A stretch of DNA of 64,000 nt from Mangrovibacterium lignilyticum (lineage in GTDB: Bacteria > Bacteroidota > Bacteroidia > Bacteroidales > Prolixibacteraceae): assembly GCF_010882175.1 (NCBI RefSeq), contig NZ_WKLH01000003.1, positions 310,001 to 374,000 of the forward strand. The letters are read 5' to 3'. This document shows, piece after piece, positions 45,623-53,050 of this stretch (positions are counted from its first letter, which is position 1; every line of letters starts with the position of its first letter). Made by a program: the position numbers and the translations under genes. The notes below the pieces were generated by a model that was given only the letters and a program-made list of their open reading frames with translations, made no database searches and had not been told where the DNA came from.

Positions 45623-45955
45623 TTATTCCATTTCCAGTTCTTTCACAGGATCCCAAAACACCTGTTCAAAGTTGACGATCTGGTTGTCTTCGACCCGGAT
45701 TCCTTCGCTTGCCAAAAGGTCTTCCATGGTTGAGGATCCGCCGAAGTGGTGTTTCCCGGTCAGCAGGCCTTTGGAGTTCACAACCCGGTGTGCAGGAACA
45801 TAAACTGACTGCGAGCCGGCTTTGTTCATTGCCCACCCCACCATTCGGGCCGATTGTCCGGTACCCAGGTAGCGGGCAATTGCGCCATAGCTGGTTACCC
45901 GTCCTTCAGGAATCAGGCGCGCTACCTGGTAAACCATGTCGAAGAAATCACTCAT
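45623..45955 (-). CDS. alkyltransferase-like (ATL) protein, MGMT family without the catalytic cysteine
   Basis: The 110-residue protein has the MGMT DNA-binding half: PEGRVTSYGAIARYLG, then ARMVGWAMNK, and PAHRVVNSKG. The last is the active-site loop, PCHRV in true methyltransferases, where A55 replaces the cysteine. It can therefore bind but not repair O6-alkylguanine. ATL proteins mark such lesions for nucleotide excision repair. Its start is two bases from the end of trmB. Confidence 0.9.
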   Translation of the reverse strand: MSDFFDMVYQVARLIPEGRVTSYGAIARYLGTGQSARMVGWAMNKAGSQSVYVPAHRVVNSKGLLTGKHHFGGSSTMEDLLASEGIRVEDNQIVNFEQVFWDPVKELEME

Positions 45956-45957
45956 GC

Positions 45958-46698
45958 CTATTCGCGTGCCGATCTTCCGAAACTTCGGTAAGGATCTTTT
46001 TCAATTTCAACGTCGGGCTCGCGCAAAGGCTCGTTATGATTGATTTTGAAAGCCAGGTATTTGATGTCGATTCCACGTTCGCGCCATTGTTTTTCGTAAA
46101 AGGTTTGAATGGAAAGAACATCAGTCAGCAGTTCGGATTGGTAAATGTTTTCGATGTTCGAGATGATCTCGAACCCATTTTCCTTCACCATCTCAAGCGT
46201 ATATTGGTATTGAAAATTACTGTCTGTTTTCAGGTGAATGATACCACCCGGAGCCAGAATTTCCCGGTATTTCTCCATGAAGTTTGTGGCTGTCAACCGG
46301 CGGCGGGTGCTTTTCATTTGCGGATCTGGAAAGGTGATCCAGATCTCCTGCACTTCGCCCGCTGCAAAAAACTTGTCGATGATTTCGATGCTTGTTCGCA
46401 GAAAGCAAACATTGGAAACCTGATTTTCGATGGCTTTCTTGGCCCCGTTCCACATACGGGAGCCTTTAACGTCGACTCCGATGAAATTATTTTGCGGCAG
46501 AAAGCGAGCCAGCGAAACAGCGTATTCGCCTTTACCACAACCCAGCTCAAGAATCAGAGGCTGGTTATTTTTAAAAAAGTCGGTGTTCCATTTGCCTTTC
46601 AACTCGTGATCGGCCTGGTCGGGATGCTTCATGGGTGATTGCACCACATTGGTGAAACGCTCCATGTCGGCAAATTTCTTCAGTTTATTCTTTCCCAC
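45958..46698 (-). CDS. trmB: tRNA (guanine-N7-)-methyltransferase
   Basis: The 246-residue Rossmann methyltransferase has LELGCGKGEYAVSLA (SAM motif I), GVDVKGSRMW, and WITFPDPQMKSTRRRLT, the TrmB substrate signature. It makes m7G46 in tRNA. The start is a GTG at 46698, supported by the family N-terminus MGKNKLKKFADM. It lies between gldH (14 bp) and the ATL gene (2 bp). Confidence 0.95.
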   Translation of the reverse strand: MGKNKLKKFADMERFTNVVQSPMKHPDQADHELKGKWNTDFFKNNQPLILELGCGKGEYAVSLARFLPQNNFIGVDVKGSRMWNGAKKAIENQVSNVCFLRTSIEIIDKFFAAGEVQEIWITFPDPQMKSTRRRLTATNFMEKYREILAPGGIIHLKTDSNFQYQYTLEMVKENGFEIISNIENIYQSELLTDVLSIQTFYEKQWRERGIDIKYLAFKINHNEPLREPDVEIEKDPYRSFGRSARE

Positions 46699-46712
46699 AA
46701 CTCGTGTCTAAT

Positions 46713-47180
46713 TTAGTCCCTTTTTTCAATTCGAATGCCAATGTCCCTGATTCCCTTGAGCGTTTCGGATCGCATGCCTTGCTGGATCGAAAACTCGTAT
46801 TTGCCGGGAAGCGGGAAGTAAATGTTGTCCTTGTAGGTAAATTGGTTGTCAAACAAATCACCGATTCCGCTTCCGGTCCATTTCCCGGAAGGATCGGCCA
46901 GCTGAAATTCCAGCGTGTCAGTCAACAAGGTCCCGTCGGGCGATTTGATGTGTACAAAAAGCCAGAGGTTGCTGAATTGATAATCCCCGCTATTGCGAAC
47001 GTTCAGGTAGAGATTGTGGCTACTTAGGGTATCTTCAAACTCAACAGTGAATACAACCAGCGAGTCTTTGTTCCAGCCGGAAGTGTCGAGCGATTGATAC
47101 GCTTCGAATTCCTTTTGGCGATCGCAAGCGAGTAATACCGCGAAAAATAGGACGATAATTAACCAGAATTTGAACTTCAT
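46713..47180 (-). CDS. gldH: gliding motility lipoprotein GldH
   Basis: The 155-residue lipoprotein has a signal ending LLAC. The mature part is a GldH beta-sandwich with the family pattern around YLNVRNSGDYQFSNLWLFV and PSGKWTGSGIGDLFDNQF. In Flavobacterium GldH is needed for gliding; in non-gliding relatives it is kept together with T9SS genes. The order holB-ricT-gldH is typical of the phylum. Confidence 0.9.
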   Translation of the reverse strand: MKFKFWLIIVLFFAVLLACDRQKEFEAYQSLDTSGWNKDSLVVFTVEFEDTLSSHNLYLNVRNSGDYQFSNLWLFVHIKSPDGTLLTDTLEFQLADPSGKWTGSGIGDLFDNQFTYKDNIYFPLPGKYEFSIQQGMRSETLKGIRDIGIRIEKRD

Positions 47181-47219
47181 GGAAAAATCTAATGTGTTTT
47201 TTGTGTTGAAATGTCGGAA

Positions 47220-48470
47220 TTAAGCTTTCGGATTTCTATTTCTACGTCGGTTACCCGATGAACGCCGGCTTCTGTTTGCGTCGCTGCCGGTATTCTCCGT
47301 TTTTTCAGCAACATTCTTGTTACCATTACTGCGCTCATTTCGAGGACCACCCGTATGCTCTGGTCTCCTTGGTCCGGAGGTCCGTTTCTTTTTCCGGCTT
47401 CTTTTGGGCTGGTCGAAACGGGTAAGACTGTCTTCTGACAACACATCCGCAAACTCTTTTGGTTTGGCGGCAGCTTTCAGCGCTTCAGTTCCGTCAAGCA
47501 GCGTTTCGGGGCGGCGACCTTTCTTATTCTGCAGAATAATCTCCTTCACTCGGTCTACGGGTACAGCTTGCGGACCGGTAGCGTTTTGTCCGCTACCGAT
47601 GTAGTACATGATCCGGTTGAAAATATCTGTTTTAAAGAAGTAGTATTGTCCGGCTTCGGTTTCCAGCGGAATATTGTTTGGCGGGAAATCCCTTTGTGCG
47701 TCAATGTATGAATCGACCTCGTAGTTGAGGCAGCATTTCAATTTACCACATTGGCCTGCCAATTTCTGCGGGTTAAGCGATATTTCCTGGTAACGGGCAG
47801 CGTTAGTTGTTACCGAAACAAAGTTGCTCATCCAGGTGGCACAGCAAAGTTCGCGTCCGCAAGGTCCAATACCTCCGATACGACCGGCTTCCTGGCGTGC
47901 ACCGATTTGTTTCATTTCGATCCGGATCCGGAAATTCTCGGCCAACACTCTAATCAGCTGGCGAAAATCAACACGGCCTTCAGCGATGTAATAAAAAATA
48001 GCTTTGGTTTTGTCACCCTGGTATTCCACATCACCAATCTTCATGTCCAGCTGTAAGTCGAATGCGAGTTGGCGCGAGCGGATCATGGTCTGGTGCTCCA
48101 TGCTGATGGCTTCTTTCCACTTTTCGATATCGACCTGCTTGGCCTTGCGATAAATTTTGCGGAAATCACCGTTTATCAGCTTCACCTTGTGCTTCTTCAC
48201 CTGGTGTTTAACCAATTCACCTGTTAGGCTTACAACACCAATATCGTGACCGGGACTGGCTTCAACAGCAACAATGTCACCGATTTTCAGTTTCAGGTTG
48301 TTGCCGTTTCTGAAATATTCTTTGCGGGTATTTTTAAATCGAACCTCAACAATGTTGTCAGCAGTAGCCATATGAACTACATCGCTCAGCCAGTCCCGAA
48401 CTTCGAGCTTGGAGCAAGTTCCGGCAGAACCTTTGCAACATCCGCGGTTGATTGAATAATTATCTTCCAT
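47220..48470 (-). CDS. ricT: PSP1 domain protein, RicT-like
   Basis: From ATG 48470 the product has 416 residues and begins MEDNYSINRGCCKG. PSP1 motifs follow: DNIVEVRFKNTRKEYF, IVAVEASPGHDIG, then RELCCATWMSNF, with further cysteines CGKLKCCLNYE. In Bacillus RicT works with RicA and RicF in a Fe-S complex that aids RNA maturation. The C-terminal 80 residues are basic and disordered (RRSRKKKRTSG, NRSRRSSGNRRRN), suggesting RNA or DNA contact. It lies 154 bp downstream of holB on the same strand. Confidence 0.88.
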   Translation of the reverse strand: MEDNYSINRGCCKGSAGTCSKLEVRDWLSDVVHMATADNIVEVRFKNTRKEYFRNGNNLKLKIGDIVAVEASPGHDIGVVSLTGELVKHQVKKHKVKLINGDFRKIYRKAKQVDIEKWKEAISMEHQTMIRSRQLAFDLQLDMKIGDVEYQGDKTKAIFYYIAEGRVDFRQLIRVLAENFRIRIEMKQIGARQEAGRIGGIGPCGRELCCATWMSNFVSVTTNAARYQEISLNPQKLAGQCGKLKCCLNYEVDSYIDAQRDFPPNNIPLETEAGQYYFFKTDIFNRIMYYIGSGQNATGPQAVPVDRVKEIILQNKKGRRPETLLDGTEALKAAAKPKEFADVLSEDSLTRFDQPKRSRKKKRTSGPRRPEHTGGPRNERSNGNKNVAEKTENTGSDANRSRRSSGNRRRNRNPKA

Positions 48471-48624
48471 AGTTGATTTATTAGTTCTGAACGCCTTAGG
48501 CAATAATAGATGCCTATGACAAACAGGCTTCAAAAATAATCATAATTGCTGACAAACAAGCCGCAAATTCGATGCTTTGCATTTTATACAGCATGATACT
48601 TGTCAGCGTGGGCTGGCCCGGGAA

Positions 48625-49749
48625 TTATTTTCGGATGAGTTTAACGATGCGCAGTGCCATATCGGTGAAAATAATTTTGGGATTGCCATTCATGCTGATG
48701 TGTAAGATCGACCGTTCAATCTCTTCGGTAATGGGCATGATGTTCCGTTCGTTAATGAAGGGTGAAAAGCGCGAGGAGAAGGCTTGTTCTTCTTCGTCCA
48801 TGTATACCAGTTGCGGGTTGTTCAGGTTGTTGATGAAGTTTTCGCGAACCTGCCCCAGGGTGTATTGCAGGAAACTTTTTTGGCGTTCGCGACCAATGTT
48901 TGACAGTTCTGTCACCCACGAAAATAAGTCGAGAAACTTACGTCCATAGGTGAGGCGCATGAGTTCTTTAAATTTTTCGAGGTTGTACCGGTCCTGATTT
49001 TCCGGATTCAGCAGTTGCAAGGCTTTCCGGTAGTTGCCTCGACTCAGATGGGCAATGCGTGTCGTGTTTTTTCCTTCAGCGTCTGGGAGTTCGTTCAGGC
49101 GTTCAACCAACTCATGCTCATCTATAGCCGGAACTTTGGTGAGTTGGCAACGCGAACGAATGGTCGAGATGAGCTGTTCTTCATTCTCGGAAACAAGTAT
49201 GAAGAGCGTTTTGGATGGCGGTTCCTCAATCATTTTCAGGAGCTTGTTCGAACACGACTGGTGCATTTTTTCAGGCATCCAGATGATCATCACTTTGTAT
49301 TCCGATTCGTAGGATTTCAAATTCAGCTTCCGGATGATTTCATCACTTTCCTGGGTGTAGATCATGCCCTGAGCGTTATCGGTTCCAATGAAATTAAACC
49401 AGTCTTCCTGGCTAAAATAGGCACCGTTGAGAATCATTTTCCGCCATTCTTCAATATAGTCGGTACTAACCGGATCTTTGAATTTGGGCGATTTGACAAC
49501 CGGATAAACAAAGTGAAGGTCGGGGTGGGCCAGACGCGCATATTTTTTGCACGACGGGCAGCTACCACACGAATCGTCGGCCTGCTTGTTGGTACACGAC
49601 ACATATTGGGCATAAGCCAACGCCAACGCCAGGTTTCCGGATCCCTCGGGCCCGGCATATAGCTGAGCATGACTAATCCGTGATTCGTTGATGGTTTGAA
49701 TAAACCGCTTCTTGATTGCTGACTGGCCAATAATATCGCGAAAAAACAT
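48625..49749 (-). CDS. holB: DNA polymerase III subunit delta'
   Basis: The 374-residue AAA+ clamp-loader subunit has HAQLYAGPEGSGNLALALAYA (a degenerate P-loop; G-S-G-N without the Walker lysine) and CGSCPSCKKYARLAHPDLHFVYP, the zinc module. LIDEPPS-like MIEEPPSKTLFIL and STIRSRCQLT (SRC motif) follow. This is the pattern of delta', which does not hydrolyse ATP. It is the first gene of the row that runs to mrp. Confidence 0.93.
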   Translation of the reverse strand: MFFRDIIGQSAIKKRFIQTINESRISHAQLYAGPEGSGNLALALAYAQYVSCTNKQADDSCGSCPSCKKYARLAHPDLHFVYPVVKSPKFKDPVSTDYIEEWRKMILNGAYFSQEDWFNFIGTDNAQGMIYTQESDEIIRKLNLKSYESEYKVMIIWMPEKMHQSCSNKLLKMIEEPPSKTLFILVSENEEQLISTIRSRCQLTKVPAIDEHELVERLNELPDAEGKNTTRIAHLSRGNYRKALQLLNPENQDRYNLEKFKELMRLTYGRKFLDLFSWVTELSNIGRERQKSFLQYTLGQVRENFINNLNNPQLVYMDEEEQAFSSRFSPFINERNIMPITEEIERSILHISMNGNPKIIFTDMALRIVKLIRK

Positions 49750-49999
49750 AGGCTGATTTTAGAGTGCAAGCAAAAATAAGAAAATTAAACAAGGCAAAAG
49801 GAAAAACGTAGAAAGGCAAAAAGAAATTGCGGCCCACTGATTGAATCCTTCGTTTGACAAGCGATGACAACTGAGCGATGATCCGTGAAAGCAAAATAGT
49901 CACCGGACAAGAGCATATCGGCTGTTTGCTTTCATTACCTCATTATTAATAAATGACCAATTAGAAGATGGAGCCGAAAGCGCAAACTTTTCTTTTTTG

Positions 50000-50007
50000 T
50001 ATCTTTG
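50000..50007 (+). promoter_or_regulatory. -7 box of pgk
   Basis: TATCTTTG is an exact TAnnTTTG, 35 bp before the pgk ATG. The rest of the 293-bp divergent region with holB shows no other signal. Confidence 0.65.
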
Positions 50008-50042
50008 GAGCCGTATCAAAAAGAACCTAAAAATAATCTATT

Positions 50043-51233
50043 ATGCAGACAATTGAATCGTATGATTTCAAAGGCAAAAAGGCGTTAATCCGTGTTGACT
50101 TTAACGTTCCTTTGAATGAAAATTTCGAGATCACTGATGATACCCGTATGACTGCTGCGGTACCTACTATTAAAAAAGTAATTGAAGCTGGTGGTTCTCC
50201 TATTATCATGTCTCACTTTGGTCGTCCGAAAAACGGTCCGGAAGATAAATTCTCCATGAAACACCTGGTTGCCCATTTGGCCGAATTGTTGGGTGTGGAT
50301 GTGAAATTGGCTCCTGATTGTGTTGGTGCAGAAGTTAAAGCTTTGGCTGAAGCATTGAAACCGGGTGAAGTATTGTTGCTGGAAAACCTGCGTTTCCACA
50401 AAGAAGAAGAAAAAGGTGACGAAGCTTTTGCCGGTCAGTTAGCTGAATTGGGTGACTGCTGGGTAAACGATGCTTTCGGAACAGCTCACCGTGCTCACGC
50501 ATCAACTGCTGTGATCGCTAAATTCTTCCCAAATGATAAATTGTTCGGTTATTTGGTGAACGACGAAGTGTCGAACCTCGATAAAGTAGTTGCTAACCCT
50601 GCACGTCCGATGACTGCAATCATGGGTGGTGCTAAAGTTTCGACTAAAATTACAATCATCGAAAACATGTTGGATACGGTAGACAACCTGATTATCGGTG
50701 GTGGTATGATCTTTACTTTCGTGAAAGCTATGGGTGGTAACATCGGTGCTTCATTGTGTGAAGATGATTACCTGGAAATGGCAAAAACGATTATCGCAAA
50801 AGCTGAAGCTAAAGGTGTGAACCTGGTGATTGCTGAAGACTGTGTTGCAGCCGATAAATTTGCCAACGACGCAAACACCGAAGTTTGCCTGACTAAAAAC
50901 ATCAAAGATGGTTGGTTAGGTTTGGATGTTGGTCCTAAAACAATCGCTACTTTCAAAGAAGTGATCGGTAACTCAAAAACTGTTCTTTGGAACGGTCCTG
51001 CCGGAGTATTCGAAATGGATGCTTTTGCTGCCGGTACTAAAGCGATTGGTGATGCCGTTGTTGAAGCAACTAAAAACGGTGCTTTCACCCTTGTGGGTGG
51101 TGGTGATTCTGTTGCTGCTGTTAACAAATTTGGTATTGCTGATCAGGTTTCTTACATCTCTACCGCTGGTGGTGCTATGTTGGAAACATTGGAAGGAAAA
51201 GTTCTTCCTGGTATTGCTGCTGTTCGCGGTTAA
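50043..51233 (+). CDS. pgk: phosphoglycerate kinase
   Basis: The 396-residue glycolytic enzyme has RVDFNVPLN (residues about 17-25), [32 protein letters not shown] and the C-terminal [13 protein letters not shown] nucleotide loop. Codon choice is strongly biased towards a few codons, unlike the neighbours, which fits a highly expressed gene. It has its own promoter and a strong terminator. Confidence 0.98.
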   Translation: MQTIESYDFKGKKALIRVDFNVPLNENFEITDDTRMTAAVPTIKKVIEAGGSPIIMSHFGRPKNGPEDKFSMKHLVAHLAELLGVDVKLAPDCVGAEVKALAEALKPGEVLLLENLRFHKEEEKGDEAFAGQLAELGDCWVNDAFGTAHRAHASTAVIAKFFPNDKLFGYLVNDEVSNLDKVVANPARPMTAIMGGAKVSTKITIIENMLDTVDNLIIGGGMIFTFVKAMGGNIGASLCEDDYLEMAKTIIAKAEAKGVNLVIAEDCVAADKFANDANTEVCLTKNIKDGWLGLDVGPKTIATFKEVIGNSKTVLWNGPAGVFEMDAFAAGTKAIGDAVVEATKNGAFTLVGGGDSVAAVNKFGIADQVSYISTAGGAMLETLEGKVLPGIAAVRG

Positions 51234-51260
51234 TTCAAACAAACATGACAATCGATATAG

Positions 51261-51292
51261 AAGGTTCGGGCTTTGGCCCGGACCTTTTTTTG
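51261..51292 (+). terminator. terminator of pgk
   Basis: AAGGTTCGGG (51261-51270) pairs with CCCGGACCTT (51277-51286) and leads into a T-run. Confidence 0.88.
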
Positions 51293-51408
51293 TTTGGGAG
51301 GTCGATGTCGTAGCGTAATTGATTTAGACCTTCAGTTAAATAAGCTTACTGTTTGTTAAATACTCCCGGATTTACAGAACAGTGGTTTACCTTTAGTAGA
51401 AAAATGTG

Positions 51409-52065
51409 ATGATTAGACCTTTGTTGATCCTGTTGATCTGCGTCTTCTCTTCTATTGAATTGAAGGCGCAAATAGAATCGACCGGAATTCAGAACGACAG
51501 CATCAGGATTCCAATTGGCGGGAATTTATTGCCGGTTCACAGTTTAACTATCCCATCGGGTACTGGAGTTGATTTGTCGGCCCAGTTTAGCCTGTTGCCT
51601 TCAGCCAGTGTCCAAACATCGTTTTCAATGGCTGATTTGTCAGAGCGCTCAGTCGCTGGTTGGCCCGTTTATCCGGGTTTGGCCGACCTTAAGAATTATG
51701 GGGGAACGATAGGGGAATGGTATTATAAGCAGCAATTCGGTTTCGCCTATGGTGTATTTTTAAGCCAGCAATCGGGTTATTCCTTTTCTTCTACTGAGTT
51801 GGGAATTGGGACAAGCATCCTGTTGCGATACCGGCTGGCCGAGCAACTTCAGTTCTTGGTGTGGGGGCAGTATTTTACACCATTAGCGGAACGGGATCCT
51901 GTACTCAAATTGCCTTTCATGTTCAACCAGTCGAAAGCTGGATCGGCTATACAGTATTCACCAGACGACAAGTCGAAATTTCAAATCGGAGTAGAATATG
52001 AGTACGATCCACAGGATAAATCCTGGAAGGCGGAGTCAGGAGGAAAGGTGCAATTTAAGTTTTAG
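51409..52065 (+). CDS. hypothetical secreted protein, probably outer membrane barrel
   Basis: The 218-residue product starts at ATG 51409 (a GTG one codon earlier is also in frame). A signal peptide ends near LKAQ. The rest alternates polar and hydrophobic residues, with aromatic belts (WYYKQQFGFAYGVFLS, LQFLVWGQYFTP), and ends in KFKF-like VQFKF. This suits a small beta-barrel with C-terminal phenylalanine. I recognise no family. It is monocistronic; array D follows 140 bp later. Confidence 0.7.
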   Translation: MIRPLLILLICVFSSIELKAQIESTGIQNDSIRIPIGGNLLPVHSLTIPSGTGVDLSAQFSLLPSASVQTSFSMADLSERSVAGWPVYPGLADLKNYGGTIGEWYYKQQFGFAYGVFLSQQSGYSFSSTELGIGTSILLRYRLAEQLQFLVWGQYFTPLAERDPVLKLPFMFNQSKAGSAIQYSPDDKSKFQIGVEYEYDPQDKSWKAESGGKVQFKF

Positions 52066-52225
52066 TTTGCGATCCGGTTTGACAGCTGTCTGAGTTTCAA
52101 TGGAACAAAGACAATAAAGTCAGCGCCCGTTAACCGGAACGCTGATTCATATCTTATTGGCCTATTGACCGGGTGACTTCGAATAAGACAACTGACACAG
52201 TTTAATGAACATTACCGAACATTCC

Positions 52226-52435
52226 CGTGAGTTAAGCGACATTACTCGCAAATCAAATGACAAAACTCGTGAGTTAAACGACAAAACTCGTGAGTTAAAC
52301 GACATTACTCGTGAATCAAATGACATTACTCGTGAATCAAATGACAAAACTCGTGAGTAAAGCGACATTACTCGCGAGTTAAGTGACAAAACTCGTGAGT
52401 TAAGTGACATTACCCGCGAATAAAGTGACAAATCC
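52226..52435. repeat. 21-bp tandem array D (10 clear units)
   Basis: Ten consecutive units of exactly 21 bp start at 52226 and run to 52435, with one diverged unit before (52205). Each begins CGTGAGTTAA or a close variant and ends GACATTACT or GACAAAACT, these two endings roughly alternating. It is the least diverged of the four arrays. Plus-strand translation gives RELNDIT-type heptads after an ATG at 52205, but TAA interrupts at 52358 and 52421. The minus strand stays open for 110 codons as SRVMSLN-type heptads. Neither is a convincing gene. The array is inside a 497-bp gap before a C_GCAxxG gene. Confidence 0.92.
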
Positions 52436-52562
52436 GGACGTAAAAAAGCTGAAGCGAGAAAGCAAAAAGGAAGCGTTGTATATGAAAAGGTCAAATTCTA
52501 GCTATTATACTTTCATAAAGTAAATATTCTGGCCGAAAAATGATAACTTGTAAACAAAAACC

Positions 52563-53009
52563 ATGAATAAGACAGAGAGAGCATTAACGTGTTTTAATCA
52601 CTTTAACTGTTGTCAGGCCGTTTTAAGTGCCTTTAATGAGGAATTAGGATTGGATGATTCGATGAGTTTGAAGTTGGGTGCCGGATTTGGCGGTGGCATG
52701 AATTGCGGTGAGACCTGCGGGGCCGTAACCGGAGCTTACCTGGTTTTGGGAATGGCGCTGGGCGAACCGACCAGCGACGCGGAAGCGAAAGCCCGGACCC
52801 GCCAGCACATCTTACATTTCAATGATCAGTTTTGCAAAGAGCAGGGGAGTTTACTCTGTAAGGAATTGCTCGGTGTTAATATTTCGTTGGACGAAGGTCG
52901 CCAGTTTGCAACCGAGAATAACCTGTTTGAAATCCGTTGCCCGAACTTTGTAAGCACTTCAGTCGGGATACTGGAAGAACAATTGGCAGGAAAAAAGAAA
53001 GGTGTTTAA
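52563..53009 (+). CDS. C_GCAxxG_C_C family redox protein
   Basis: The 148-residue protein has the family pattern: FNCCQAVLSAF, then GAGFGGGMNCGETCGAVTGA and DQFCKEQGSLLCKELL, with further conserved cysteines near the end (IRCPNFV). The family is found in anaerobes, sometimes next to redox or metal genes, and is thought to bind a cluster or metal. The function is unproven. It follows array D and faces the efflux operon. Confidence 0.9.
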   Translation: MNKTERALTCFNHFNCCQAVLSAFNEELGLDDSMSLKLGAGFGGGMNCGETCGAVTGAYLVLGMALGEPTSDAEAKARTRQHILHFNDQFCKEQGSLLCKELLGVNISLDEGRQFATENNLFEIRCPNFVSTSVGILEEQLAGKKKGV

Positions 53010-53031
53010 GTACGAATATCTAAACACCCTT
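52998..53031. terminator. shared terminator of convergent genes
   Basis: AAAGGTGTTTA (52998-53008) pairs with TAAACACCCTT (53021-53031), one mismatch. The left arm includes the stop codon of the C_GCAxxG gene. It also ends the RND operon on the minus strand. Confidence 0.7.
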
Positions 53032-53050
53032 CAAACATGCTATTTCAGGA

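Noticed and set aside
52226-52435. CRISPR array
   Set aside because: Units follow each other without spacers, and no cas genes are present. The same holds for the other three arrays.
52162-52494. 110-codon minus-strand ORF with SRVMSLN heptads
   Set aside because: Product of array D; no start context or relatives known. Kept as a finding, not as a gene.
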